Notes: generated by a model not told the origin, from the letters alone. A DNA stretch of 64,000 bases from Blastococcus sp. VKM Ac-2987 (GCF_026967805.1 NZ_JAPVBG010000001.1:1175947-1239946), one strand, 5' to 3'. Counted from the stretch's first letter, positions 7,520 to 16,157 are shown. Made by a program: numbers and translations.

Positions 7520-8364
7520 CCGCCCTCGTGCGCCCGCTGCCGCGGCCGGGCAGCAGCCCGGGGACCCGGCGGCGCACCGCCGTCGTCCTGCTGGCGCTGC
7601 TGCTCGCCACCGTGGCGGCGGTGCTGCTCGCCGGCCCGGCGACGGCCGCACCGACGGCACCGACGGCACCGACCGCGCCCGTCGCACCCACGGTGGACGG
7701 CAACGTGGACATCTCCATCGGCGACGGCTCACCCAGCAGCTCCATCACCCTGATCCTCGCGATCACGGTCCTCTCGGTCGCACCGTCGGTGCTGCTGCTG
7801 GCCACCTCGTTCACCAAGATCATCGTGGTCCTGGGGCTGACCCGGAACGCGCTCGGCATGGCGACGTCGCCCCCGAACCAGGTGCTCACCGGAATCGCCC
7901 TGTTCCTCACGCTGTTCGTGATGGGCCCGGTGCTCACCGACATCAACGAGCTCGCCGTCCAGCCCTACATGGACGGGGCGATGTCGGTGTCGCAGGCCTA
8001 CGACGCCGGTGTCGTGCCGCTGCGCGAGTTCCTCCTGGCCAACACCCGCGAGGACGAGCTGACGCTGATGATCGGGCTCTCCGGCGAAGAGGCCCCCGCC
8101 GACGCGGCGGCGGTCAGCATGACGACGCTGATCCCGGCGTTCGTCCTCTCGGAGCTGAAGAGCGCGTTCATCATCGGGCTGGTCATCTTCATCCCGTTCC
8201 TGGTGCTCGACATGCTCGTCAGCGCCGCGCTCATGGCGCTCGGCATGATGATGGTCCCGCCGACCATCGTGTCGCTGCCCTTCAAGCTGCTGCTCTTCGT
8301 CGTCGTCGACGGCTGGGCGCTCATCACCACCGCGCTGGTGGGTTCCTACGGAGGGGCGGGGTAG
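7516..8364 (+). CDS. fliP: Flagellar type III export gate protein FliP
   Basis: FliP forms the core of the export gate with FliQ and FliR. The 282-residue protein starts with a cleavable signal-like segment (TAVVLLALLLATVAAVLLAG, then a Thr-Ala-Pro repeat) as in other FliP proteins. Family signatures are ATSFTKIIVVLGLTRNALGM, PPNQVLTGIALFLTLFVMGP, and ALMALGMMMVPPTIVSLPFK with the last membrane helix VVVDGWALITTALVGSY. The ATG overlaps the fliO stop. Unlike its neighbours it is not coupled to the next gene: 85 bases holding a dispersed repeat separate it from fliQ. Confidence 0.96.
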   Translation: MTALVRPLPRPGSSPGTRRRTAVVLLALLLATVAAVLLAGPATAAPTAPTAPTAPVAPTVDGNVDISIGDGSPSSSITLILAITVLSVAPSVLLLATSFTKIIVVLGLTRNALGMATSPPNQVLTGIALFLTLFVMGPVLTDINELAVQPYMDGAMSVSQAYDAGVVPLREFLLANTREDELTLMIGLSGEEAPADAAAVSMTTLIPAFVLSELKSAFIIGLVIFIPFLVLDMLVSAALMALGMMMVPPTIVSLPFKLLLFVVVDGWALITTALVGSYGGAG

Positions 8365-8394
8365 CGATGAGCAACGCGAGAACGACGAGCGAGC

Positions 8395-8430
8395 GAGCAT
8401 CGCAGGGAGCGCCAGCGACCGAGGAGCGGA
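8395..8430 (+). repeat. 36-base dispersed repeat, copy 1 (between fliP and fliQ)
   Basis: This 36-base stretch matches the reverse complement of 54753-54788 at 32 of 36 positions. Both copies start GAGCATCGCAG and end GAGGAGCGGA. It fills most of the only sizeable gap inside an otherwise overlapping run of export genes. The sequence is rich in GAGCGA-like steps. The ribosome site of fliQ (GGAG at 8439-8442) lies just downstream of the repeat. There are no terminal repeats or coding sequence. Whether it is mobile, structural or chance expansion is unknown. Confidence 0.7.
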
Positions 8431-8449
8431 ACGAGTTCGGAGTCGAGCC

Positions 8450-8725
8450 ATGAGCGACGCCGACGTCACGGAGATCGCCGCGCAGACCATGATGGTCGCC
8501 GCGAAGGTCGCCGCCCCGATCCTGCTGACCGCGCTGCTGGTCGGCTTCCTGATCTCGCTGTTCCAGGCGGCGACGCAGATCCAGGAGGCCACGCTCTCCT
8601 TCGTCCCGAAGATGATCGCCGTGTCGATCGCCCTGCTGGTGACCGGGAACTGGGTGCTCTCCGAGCTGGTCAGCTTCACCCACACCCTGTTCGACCAGCT
8701 GCCGGCGCTGCTCGACCGGACGTAG
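8450..8725 (+). CDS. fliQ: Flagellar type III export gate protein FliQ
   Basis: FliQ packs around the FliP/FliR core of the export gate. The 91-residue length is typical. Two membrane hairpin helices are clear: ILLTALLVGFLISLFQAATQ and ALLVTGNWVLSELVSF, with the conserved QIQEATLSFVPKMIAV between them. The ATG has CGGAG 7 bases upstream. fliR follows after 4 bases, so the two are translated together. Confidence 0.95.
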   Translation: MSDADVTEIAAQTMMVAAKVAAPILLTALLVGFLISLFQAATQIQEATLSFVPKMIAVSIALLVTGNWVLSELVSFTHTLFDQLPALLDRT

Positions 8726-8729
8726 CGCC

Positions 8730-9494
8730 GTGGACCTCTCGGTCCCGGCGGTCACGCTCGCCGCCCTGCTCCTCGGCACGGCGCGCGCCGCCGGCTTCGT
8801 CCTCTTCGCCCCGCCGTTCAACTCCCGGGTCATCCCGGGTGCGGTCAAGGGTGCGCTGGCGCTGTCGCTGTCGGTGCTGCTCTCGACCCAGATCGCCCCG
8901 ACCCTCCCCGCACCGACGGCCGGCTTCCTGCTGGTCACCGCCCTCACCGAGGTGGTCATCGGCGCGGCGCTGGGCTTCGTCGTCCAGGTGCTGTTCACGG
9001 CCGTGCAGATGGCCGGCGACATCCTCGACGTGGCCGGCGGCTTCTCGCTGCAGCCGGGCTACGACCCGATGGCGATGACCCAGAACAGCTCGCTGGGCAA
9101 GCTGCACTACCTGCTGGCCACCACCCTGCTGTTCACCAGCGGCGGGCACCTGCTCATGGTCAAGGGGTTCGCCACCTCCTACGAGGGGCTGCCGGTCGGC
9201 GGGGACGTGCCCACCGACCAGATCGCGGCGGTCCTCATCACCGCGTTCTCGATGATGTTCCTGGCCGCGCTGCAGATCGCCGGGCCGATGGTCGCCGTGC
9301 TGCTGCTCGCCGACGTCGCGCTGGCCCTGCTCAGCCGGGCCGCACCCGCGCTCAACGTCTTCGCCCTCGGCTTCCCGGTGAAGATCATGCTGACCCTGGC
9401 GATGCTCGGGCTCACCTTCCCGCTGCTCCCCCCGGCTCTGGACGGCCTGCTCGAGCACGGCACCCGCGCCATGATCTCCCTGCGCGGCGGCTGA
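8730..9494 (+). CDS. fliR: Flagellar type III export gate protein FliR
   Basis: FliR completes the FliPQR export gate in the cytoplasmic membrane. The 254-residue protein is almost wholly membrane helices. Recognisable family segments are ARAAGFVLFAPPFNSRVIPG near the N-terminus, EVVIGAALGFVVQVLFTAVQ and MAGDILDVAGGFSLQPGYDP in the middle, and FALGFPVKIMLTLAMLGLTF near the C-terminus. The start is GTG, 4 bases after fliQ, and the last base of its stop is the first base of the flhB start. Confidence 0.95.
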   Translation: MDLSVPAVTLAALLLGTARAAGFVLFAPPFNSRVIPGAVKGALALSLSVLLSTQIAPTLPAPTAGFLLVTALTEVVIGAALGFVVQVLFTAVQMAGDILDVAGGFSLQPGYDPMAMTQNSSLGKLHYLLATTLLFTSGGHLLMVKGFATSYEGLPVGGDVPTDQIAAVLITAFSMMFLAALQIAGPMVAVLLLADVALALLSRAAPALNVFALGFPVKIMLTLAMLGLTFPLLPPALDGLLEHGTRAMISLRGG

Positions 9495-10642
9495 TGGCCA
9501 AGGACGGACCGGGCGGGGAGAAGACCGAGGCGCCCACTCCCCAGCGCCTGAAGAAGGCGCGCAAGGACGGGCAGATCCCGCGCACCCAGGAGCTGGGCAC
9601 CTGGCTGGGCGTGGCGGCGGCGAGCTTCCTGCTGCCGATGCTCGTGGGCAATGCGTTCGACGCCGTCCAGCAGCTGTTCGTGCACGTGGGCACGGTGGTG
9701 AAGAACCCCCAGGCCTCCTCGGTCACCGCCCTGCTGGGCAAGGCCCTCATCGCCTTCCTGACGACGCTGCTCCCCACCGCGGTCGCGCTGATGCTCGTGG
9801 GCGTGGCGGCGTCGGCGGCCCAGGGCGGGGTGCACGTGACGGGCAAGCCGATGCAGCCCAAGCTCAAGAAGCTCAACCCGTTCCCGGGGATGAAGCGGAT
9901 GTTCGGGACCCAGGGCCTCTGGGAGGCGACGAAGGCGCTGATCAAGACCGCCGCCCTCGGCACGGTCGTCATCATCACCAGCGAACGGGCGCAGGCGCTG
10001 GTGTCCTCCGCGGGTTCGCTGCCCCTGTCGGCGGTCGCGGCCACCTTCACCGACTCCGCCGTGCTGATGTTCCGCGTCGTCGCGGTCACCGGCCTGGTCA
10101 TCGCCGTCGCCGACTACCTCGTCGTGCGCAAGAAGATGATGAAAGAGCTCAAGATGAGCAAGTACGAGATCCAGCAGGAGTACAAGCAGGCCGAGGGCGA
10201 CCCGCACATGAAGGCGCACCGCCGCGGGGTGCAGATGGCGATGTCGCGGAACCGGATGATGAGCGAGGTCGCCGAGGCCGACGTCCTGCTGGTGAACCCC
10301 ACCCACGTCGCCGTGGCCCTCAAGTACGACGCCGCCAAGGGCGCGCCGCGCGTGGTCGCCAAGGGCGCCGGGGCGGTGGCGGCGAAGCTGCGCGAGAAGG
10401 CCGCGGAGGCCCGCGTCCCGATGGTCCAGGACATCCCCCTGGCCCGGGCGCTGCACGCATCCTGCGAGCTCGGCCAGGAGGTCCCGCCGCAGCTGTTCAC
10501 CGCGGTCGCCCGCGTGCTCGCCTTCGTCATGCACCTTGGTGCCCGCGGGGTGCGCGGCGGGTTCCACCGCCCGGGCTTCGAGGCCCCCGACACCACCGAC
10601 CTGCCGAAGGCCGGCCGGCGCCGCCCCACCGTCGCCGCCTGA
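9494..10642 (+). CDS. flhB: Flagellar type III export switch protein FlhB
   Basis: FlhB selects export substrates. Self-cleavage at an Asn-Pro bond in its cytoplasmic domain switches export from hook to filament proteins. The protein opens with GGEKTEAPTPQRLKKARKDG, the family start. It then has four membrane segments and a basic linker (KKMMKELKMSKYEIQQEYKQ). The cleavage motif NPTH is intact in VLLVNPTHVAVALKY at about residue 274. The length is 382 residues. The stop lies 153 bases before flhA, and that gap holds an inverted repeat and a promoter-like box. Confidence 0.96.
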   Translation: MAKDGPGGEKTEAPTPQRLKKARKDGQIPRTQELGTWLGVAAASFLLPMLVGNAFDAVQQLFVHVGTVVKNPQASSVTALLGKALIAFLTTLLPTAVALMLVGVAASAAQGGVHVTGKPMQPKLKKLNPFPGMKRMFGTQGLWEATKALIKTAALGTVVIITSERAQALVSSAGSLPLSAVAATFTDSAVLMFRVVAVTGLVIAVADYLVVRKKMMKELKMSKYEIQQEYKQAEGDPHMKAHRRGVQMAMSRNRMMSEVAEADVLLVNPTHVAVALKYDAAKGAPRVVAKGAGAVAAKLREKAAEARVPMVQDIPLARALHASCELGQEVPPQLFTAVARVLAFVMHLGARGVRGGFHRPGFEAPDTTDLPKAGRRRPTVAA

Positions 10643-10672
10643 CCCGTGTTGATCAGGTCACCTGGTCGATCC

Positions 10673-10727
10673 GGGTCCTGGCTCACCGTCGACCGTGAGC
10701 CAGGACCCGCCACGGTGAGCCAGGACC
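10673..10727 (+). repeat. Inverted repeat plus third direct copy between flhB and flhA
   Basis: GGGTCCTGGCTCAC at 10673-10686 pairs perfectly over 14 bases with GTGAGCCAGGACCC at 10695-10708, across an 8-base spacer with GTCGAC at its centre. A third copy, GTGAGCCAGGACC, follows in direct orientation at 10715-10727, and GTGAGCCAG appears again at 10779. This could terminate the fliM-flhB message, compete between two alternative hairpins, or bind a regulator before flhA. None of these can be settled from the sequence. Confidence 0.6.
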
Positions 10728-10743
10728 GGCAGTTCCGGGGAGG

Positions 10744-10772
10744 TACCGGCCCGTCGCCGGCCTGCCGATGAG
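10744..10772 (+). promoter_or_regulatory. Candidate flagellar promoter before flhA (downstream box only)
   Basis: GCCGATGAG at 10764-10772 is identical to the downstream half of the candidate fliM promoter. Fifteen bases upstream stands TACCG at 10744-10748, a poor match to the TCA(A/G)G seen in the other two. It lies 24 bases before the GTG of flhA. Recurrence of the nine-base box at the head of a third flagellar segment is the main support. Confidence 0.35.
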
Positions 10773-10795
10773 GGAGGGGTGAGCCAGCGTCCGTC

Positions 10796-12862
10796 GTGCC
10801 CGCCCGGGATGGGCCAGTGAAGGGCCTGGGCAAGGCCGCCGTCCCGATCGGCGTCGTCGCCATCGTGCTCATGCTGGTGGTGCCGCTGCCGGCGGCGATG
10901 ATGGACCTGCTGATCGGGCTCAACCTCGCGGTCTCGCTGCTGATCCTGCTGGTGGCGATGCAGATCAAGAAGCCGCTGGACTTCGCCGTCTTCCCGTCGC
11001 TGCTGCTCATCGCGACGCTCTTCCGGCTGGCGCTCAACGTCTCGTCCACCCGGCTCGTGCTCACCGACGGCTACGCCGGCAAGGTGATCGAGGCCTTCGG
11101 CCACATCGTCATCGGCGGCTCTCTCATCGTCGGCCTGGTGATCTTCCTGATCCTGACGATCGTGCAGTTCGTCGTGATCACCAACGGTGCCGGCCGGGTG
11201 GCCGAGGTGGGCGCTCGCTTCACCCTCGACGCCATGCCCGGCAAGCAGATGGCCATCGACGCCGACCTGAACGCCGGCCTGATCAACGAGGCGCAGGCGC
11301 GCAAGCGCCGGCACGAGGTCACCGCCGAGGCGGACTTCTACGGCTCGATGGACGGCGCGTCGAAGTTCGTCAAGGGCGACGCCATCGCCGGCATCATCGT
11401 CACGCTGGTGAACCTGATCGGCGGCTTCGCCATCGGGATGATGCAGCGCGGCCTGGCCCCGGCCGAGGCCGTCACCACGTACTCGCTGCTGACCGTCGGC
11501 GACGGCCTGGTCTCGATGATCCCGGCGCTGCTCATGTCGACCGCGACCGGCATCATCGTCACGCGCTCGGCCACCGAGGGCGACATGGGCACGGACCTGA
11601 TCGCCCAGCTGGGCCGCTTCAAGCAGCCGGTGCGCATCGCCGGAGGCGCGGCCCTGGCCCTGTGCCTGATCCCGGGCCTGCCGAAGCTGCCGTTCCTGCT
11701 CGTCGGCGGGCTCTTCCTGTTCCTCTCCACCCGGATGGCCGACGAGCCGGAGGTCGACGAGGAGGCCGAGGCCGCCGCGGCCGCCGCCGAGATGGAGCCC
11801 GCGCCGGACTCCCCCGAGGCCATCGCCGAGAAGATGCGGGTCGACCCGCTGGAGCTGGAGGTCGCCTTCGACCTGGTCGACCTGGTCGACGCCGCCCGCG
11901 GCGGGGACCTGCTCGACCGGGTCAAGGCGCTGCGCCGCAAGGTCGCGATGGAGACCGGGCTGGTCATCCCGCTGGTGCGCACCCGCGACAACCTCGACCT
12001 GCCCTCGTCGCAGTACGTCATCTGGCTCAACGGCGTCCCGGTGGCCAAGGGCAGCTCCCCCGCCGGCACCATCCTGGCCATCGGTGACGCCCTGGACGGG
12101 CTGCCCGGCAAGCCGACCCGCGAGCCGGTGTTCGGCCTGGCCGCCAAGTGGGTGCCCGTCGAGCTGCAGCGCGCCGCCGAGATGGCCGGGGCGACCGTCG
12201 TCGACCGCTCCTCGGTCATCACCACGCACCTGGCGGAGGTCGTGCGGCAGAACGCCGCCGAGCTCCTCGGCCGGGAGGACGTCCGCCTGCTCGTGGAGAT
12301 GGTGCGCCGCTCGCACCCCGTCGTCGTCGAGGAGCTGACGCCGACCCTGCTCACCCTGGGAGAGGTGCAACGCGTGTTGCACTCGTTGCTCGCCGAGGGT
12401 GTGTCGATCCGCGACCTGGTGCGCATCTTCGAGGCACTCTCTGTGCGTGCCAAGCACTCGACCGAACTCGACGGTCTGGTCGAGGCGGTCCGGGCTGCGC
12501 TCGGGTCGGCGATCAGCCAGCCCTACGTCACGCCGGACGAGCGGCTGCACGTGTTCACCCTGGAGCCCGGCTTCGAGCAGCGGCTGCTCGAGTCCGTCCG
12601 CCAGACCGAGATGGGCGCCGTCCTGGCCCTCGACGCCGGCACGGTGGACGCCCTCGTCCACGGCTGCGGCGGCATGCTCGAGGAGGCCGAGCGGCAGGGC
12701 CTGTCCCCGGTCCTCGTCTGCTCGCCCCAGGTCCGCGCGGCCCTCTCGCGGCTGATGCGCCAGATCCTGCCCCGGCTGCCGGTCATCTCCTACGCGGAGG
12801 TGTCCCGGACGGCCCAGATCGAGTCGCTGGGAGTGGTGAGCGGTGCCGTTGCGATCCGTTGA
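10796..12862 (+). CDS. flhA: Flagellar type III export gate protein FlhA
   Basis: FlhA is the large export-gate protein. It couples proton flow to export and docks chaperone-substrate complexes through its cytoplasmic ring. The 688-residue protein has eight N-terminal membrane segments, with the signatures SLLLIATLFRLALNVSSTRL and FTLDAMPGKQMAIDADLNAG. A Glu/Ala-rich linker (about residues 320-345) leads to the cytoplasmic domain, which includes VIPLVRTRDNLDLPSSQY and LLTLGEVQRVLHSLLAEGVS. GTG 10796 is the longest start, and GTG 10817 is also possible. Neither has a well-placed ribosome site. The 3' end overlaps the next gene by 20 bases. Confidence 0.96.
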   Translation: MPARDGPVKGLGKAAVPIGVVAIVLMLVVPLPAAMMDLLIGLNLAVSLLILLVAMQIKKPLDFAVFPSLLLIATLFRLALNVSSTRLVLTDGYAGKVIEAFGHIVIGGSLIVGLVIFLILTIVQFVVITNGAGRVAEVGARFTLDAMPGKQMAIDADLNAGLINEAQARKRRHEVTAEADFYGSMDGASKFVKGDAIAGIIVTLVNLIGGFAIGMMQRGLAPAEAVTTYSLLTVGDGLVSMIPALLMSTATGIIVTRSATEGDMGTDLIAQLGRFKQPVRIAGGAALALCLIPGLPKLPFLLVGGLFLFLSTRMADEPEVDEEAEAAAAAAEMEPAPDSPEAIAEKMRVDPLELEVAFDLVDLVDAARGGDLLDRVKALRRKVAMETGLVIPLVRTRDNLDLPSSQYVIWLNGVPVAKGSSPAGTILAIGDALDGLPGKPTREPVFGLAAKWVPVELQRAAEMAGATVVDRSSVITTHLAEVVRQNAAELLGREDVRLLVEMVRRSHPVVVEELTPTLLTLGEVQRVLHSLLAEGVSIRDLVRIFEALSVRAKHSTELDGLVEAVRAALGSAISQPYVTPDERLHVFTLEPGFEQRLLESVRQTEMGAVLALDAGTVDALVHGCGGMLEEAERQGLSPVLVCSPQVRAALSRLMRQILPRLPVISYAEVSRTAQIESLGVVSGAVAIR

Positions 12863-15836
12863 GGCCGCCACGCGCGACGACGCGATCGCGGCCGCGCGCG
12901 AGCAGTTCGGGCCGCACGCCCGGGTCGTCGGCGTGCGCCGGGTGCGGTCCGGTGGCGTGCTCGGCTTCTTCGCCACCGAGCGCTACATCGCCGAGGTGGC
13001 CCCCGACCAGTTCCTCCGGCCCGGCGTCCCCTCGCCGTCGACCGGGCCCGTGCCCGCCGCCACCGTCGCCGCCTACGACTCCCCGCTGGCGTCGGCGGCC
13101 CCCGCCCGCGCGCGCTCGGCGGCACCCGCCCGCAACGGGGCGGCCGCATGGGCCGCAGAGGCTGCCCGGTCGGCGCCGTCCGGCACCGCTTCGGCCCAGC
13201 AGCTGTCGGTGCGCCCGGTGACCCCGCGCGCCACCCACATGGTGACGCGGCCGCTGGAGGACGACCTCCGGCTCGACGAGCTGGCCGGCCTGCTCGGCGA
13301 CCCGGTGCCGGCCTCGGCCGCGGGGCCGTCCTCCGGGTCCCTGCCGGCCGCCGGCTTCGCGCTCTCCGACGTCCCGTCGGCCCCGTCCACCGGCTACGGC
13401 CGCGGTGCGGCAGCCACCCGCGCCACGTTCCCGCAGACCACCCGCGAGGCCGCGCCCGCAGCCTCGCGGTCGCAGACCGCCTCGGCGCCGGCGAGGAAGC
13501 CGGCGACGGACGAGGCCCCGGCCCCGTCGCCGTTCACGGCCGCGCTCGCCCGCATGGTCTCCGGGGACCGCGAGGTGCGCCAGGCCGTCGCCGAGGCGCT
13601 GGAGCAGCCGGCCGGGCTCTCCACGGCCCCGGCTCCAGCGACGTCCGCGGACGAGCCGGCCGGCACACCGGCGCTCCGGCCGACCCTGGCCGCGGCCATC
13701 CGTTCAGCAGATCCGTCGATGCGGTCGCAGGCCGTGCACCAGGAGGAGACCCCGGTGAGAGATCAGGCCACCGCGCCGCCCTCCACGGCCACGACCAGCA
13801 CCACCGGGACCCTGCCCGCCTGGGCGGAGCCCGACCCCGTCGCGGCGGCACCGTCCACGCGGCAGGAGGAGATCGCCGAAGCGCTGCGTGCGGCGCTGGC
13901 CAAGGGGCACTCCGACGAGGCCCTCGCCGGCATCCTGCGCAAGATGCTCGCCGGCGACCCGCCGCAGGAGGCGATCGCCGAGCCCGTGGTCGCGCCGGTC
14001 CCCCCCGAGCCGGTCCTCGTCGAGCCGGAGGTCGTCGAGCCGGAGGTCGTGGCGCCGTCCGCGACCCTGCCGACCGTGCCCGAGCCGCGCGTGGCCGAGC
14101 CGGTCACCGCCCAGCCCGTGGCGGTCGCCGTCGTCGAGCCGCTCGCCGTCGTGGAGCCGGCTGCCTTGGAGCCGGCTGCCTTCGAGCCGGCTGCGTCGCT
14201 CTTCACCACGTCGCTCTTCACCACGCCGCTCTCCGCCACGCCGGCCGCCGCCCCGGAGCCCGTCCCGGCGCCCGTCGTCGAAGCGGCTCTCGACCTCGCG
14301 GTCCCCTCGTCGTCGTTCTCGCTGTTCGACACCCCGGCTCCCGCGGCCCCGGTCGTGGACCTCGGCTGGGACGCCCCCGCCGTCGCCACGCCGCTGTGGG
14401 GGGAGCCGGCCACCGACGCCGACGCCCCTCCCGCGCGCACCGACGCCCCGATCCGGGCCGACGTCCTCCTCGAGGACCCGGCACCGTCCGCGTCCGCCGA
14501 CGTCGTCGCGCCCCCCGCACCCGTCGTCGAGGACTGGCTGCCGCCGGTCACCGCGGAGGCGCCGGCCTCCCTCCCCGTCGTCGAGGACACCGTCGTCGTC
14601 GACGAGCCCGCCGCCGACGAGTCCGCGGCGACCGTCGGAACCCCCGAGCCGGAGGAGCAGCCCACCGCGACCGTGGAGGCGGCCGTCCCCGCCGTCGAGG
14701 AGCCGGACGTGGAGTCCGCGGTCGAGGCAGTGGCCGAGGCGCCGAGCGAGACCGTCGAGGTCGCGGAGGCCGCGGAGGTGGCGCCGCTGCTCGCCCGCAC
14801 GGCCAGCGACCCCGCTCCGCTCTCCATGTCGCTGGACGCGACCACCGTCATGCCGCGCGTCTCCCTGCTCCCGCCGCTGCCGGGTTCCCGGGGCCGTGGT
14901 CTGCCGCCCGTGCCGCCGTCGTCGTCCCGGCCCGCCGTCCCGTCGGCTCGGCCGGCGTCCTCCGGCGCTCCCGAGAAGACCGCGGACGAGCCCGCCGCCG
15001 TGGCCGACACCCCCACCCCGGCGCCCCGCGCCCTGGCGACGGTCACCCGCCTGCCGGTGGCACCGCTCATGGCCACCGACGACGTGCCGGAGCTCGACGA
15101 CGAGGACGAGCTCTTCGCGGCGTCCCCGCGCATCGAGGCCCCGGCGCAGCCGACCCCCACCACCCCGGAGGAGGTCGTCACCCGCCTGGCCGGCCTCGGC
15201 GTCCCGCAGGAGCTGCTCGGCGAGGGCTTCGCCCGCCGCGTGGCGGTCGACGGCACCTATGCCGCGCTCACCCGCGTGCTGGCCACCCGGCTGCCCGAGG
15301 TGCCCGCAGTTCCCGGCGGCGCCGGTGAGGTGCTGTTCCTGGTCGGCCCGGGGGTGGAGACCCTGCGCGCCGCCCGGGGGCTGGCCGCCTCGCTCCGGCT
15401 GGACCCGGACCGGGTGCAGTGGGCGACGCGCGGCGACCTGGCGGGCCTGGCCCCCAAGGGCAGCCGCATGACCACGATCGACGCGGCGATCGACCGCCGT
15501 CAGGAGTCGGCCACCGCCGGCACGGTGACCATCGTGGCCGTCGACGCACCGCTGCGCAGCGACGTCTACTGGATGGCGCAGATGCTGGCCATCTGGTCGC
15601 CGGCCGCCGTCTGGGCCGTCGTGGAGGCGACCCGCAAGCCCGAGGACCTGGAGCTGTGGCTCGACGGGCTGGCCCGGGTGGACGCGCTGGTCGTGCAGGA
15701 CACCGATCTCAGCGCCGACCCCGCCGCGGTGCTGCAGCGGCTCGCCGTGCCCGTGGCCCTCCTGGACGGCGTGCCTGCGACGCCGCACCGCTGGGCGTCG
15801 CTCCTCTGCGAGCGCCTGGACAGCCCGCAGGCATGA
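12843..15836 (+). CDS. flhF: FlhF-like protein with a very long linker and no P-loop
   Basis: FlhF is an SRP-type GTPase that places or counts flagella. This 997-residue protein begins with a clear FlhF-like N-terminus (ATRDDAIAAAREQFGPHARVVG, then GGVLGFFATERYIAEV). About 650 residues of Ala/Pro/Val/Glu-rich low-complexity sequence follow, with short tandem repeats around 14155-14235. The last ~230 residues have the rhythm of the SRP GTPase NG domain (EVLFLVGPGVETLRAARGLA, VDAPLRSDVYWMAQMLAIW, LARVDALVVQDTDLS). However, the loop that should read GxxGxGKT reads GPGVETLR, with no Lys. It is therefore probably a non-hydrolysing or degenerate FlhF. It overlaps flhA by 20 bases. The family call is moderate and comes from position and N-terminus. 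Confidence 0.7.
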   Translation: MPLRSVEAATRDDAIAAAREQFGPHARVVGVRRVRSGGVLGFFATERYIAEVAPDQFLRPGVPSPSTGPVPAATVAAYDSPLASAAPARARSAAPARNGAAAWAAEAARSAPSGTASAQQLSVRPVTPRATHMVTRPLEDDLRLDELAGLLGDPVPASAAGPSSGSLPAAGFALSDVPSAPSTGYGRGAAATRATFPQTTREAAPAASRSQTASAPARKPATDEAPAPSPFTAALARMVSGDREVRQAVAEALEQPAGLSTAPAPATSADEPAGTPALRPTLAAAIRSADPSMRSQAVHQEETPVRDQATAPPSTATTSTTGTLPAWAEPDPVAAAPSTRQEEIAEALRAALAKGHSDEALAGILRKMLAGDPPQEAIAEPVVAPVPPEPVLVEPEVVEPEVVAPSATLPTVPEPRVAEPVTAQPVAVAVVEPLAVVEPAALEPAAFEPAASLFTTSLFTTPLSATPAAAPEPVPAPVVEAALDLAVPSSSFSLFDTPAPAAPVVDLGWDAPAVATPLWGEPATDADAPPARTDAPIRADVLLEDPAPSASADVVAPPAPVVEDWLPPVTAEAPASLPVVEDTVVVDEPAADESAATVGTPEPEEQPTATVEAAVPAVEEPDVESAVEAVAEAPSETVEVAEAAEVAPLLARTASDPAPLSMSLDATTVMPRVSLLPPLPGSRGRGLPPVPPSSSRPAVPSARPASSGAPEKTADEPAAVADTPTPAPRALATVTRLPVAPLMATDDVPELDDEDELFAASPRIEAPAQPTPTTPEEVVTRLAGLGVPQELLGEGFARRVAVDGTYAALTRVLATRLPEVPAVPGGAGEVLFLVGPGVETLRAARGLAASLRLDPDRVQWATRGDLAGLAPKGSRMTTIDAAIDRRQESATAGTVTIVAVDAPLRSDVYWMAQMLAIWSPAAVWAVVEATRKPEDLELWLDGLARVDALVVQDTDLSADPAAVLQRLAVPVALLDGVPATPHRWASLLCERLDSPQA

Positions 15837-16078
15837 ACCCGCTGCGCTGGGACGTGCTCCTCGTCGGGTTCGTGCTGGCCATCCCGGTCCTCGCGCTGGG
15901 CCTGCGCGGGGACTTCACGACCGAGGAGATGGTGGACCGGCTGCCGTGGTGCCTGGCCGCCGGCTGGGCCGCGGTCGCCCTGGTGCGCGCGGTCGCTGCT
16001 CCGCCGAAGCCTGCCCCGAAGCCCCGGCGGCGTCCCGCGCCGCAGCCGGCTCCCGCCGAGGAGCCCGCCGACGCCTGA
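15833..16078 (+). CDS. Small membrane protein at the end of the flagellar operon
   Basis: This 81-residue protein has two membrane helices (DVLLVGFVLAIPVLALGL and LPWCLAAGWAAVALVRAVAA) joined by an acidic loop (RGDFTTEEMVDR). It ends with a Pro/Lys/Arg-rich cytoplasmic tail (PPKPAPKPRRRPAPQPAPAE). The ATG overlaps the stop of the flhF-like gene, so it is translated with it. No family is recognised. Its position suggests a role near the export gate or in flagellar placement, but nothing in the sequence proves it. Confidence 0.75.
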   Translation: MNPLRWDVLLVGFVLAIPVLALGLRGDFTTEEMVDRLPWCLAAGWAAVALVRAVAAPPKPAPKPRRRPAPQPAPAEEPADA

Positions 16079-16091
16079 CCAGGTGGACCGC

Positions 16092-16157
16092 TCCTGGGGT
16101 CGAACTCCCGCCGGCAGACCCCTGCAGGACTCCACGAGCACGAGTTCGACCCCCGGA
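16092..16157. repeat. Nested hairpin family, copy A (convergent gene ends)
   Basis: TCCTGGGGTCGAACTC at 16092-16107 is the reverse complement of 16142-16157 except for one base. It shares the blocks GCAGGACTCC and GAGCACGA with copy C, and the GCAGGAC core with copy B. It fills the 83-base gap between the end of the flagellar operon and the end of the minus-strand AbiEi-like gene, a natural place for a two-way terminator. The inner hairpin seen in B and C is weak here. Confidence 0.7.

Noticed and set aside
16092..16157. A tRNA fragment or attachment site suggested by GGTCGAACTC
   Set aside because: The bases recall a tRNA T arm, but no cloverleaf forms, no integrase is near, and the sequence belongs to the nested hairpin repeat family.
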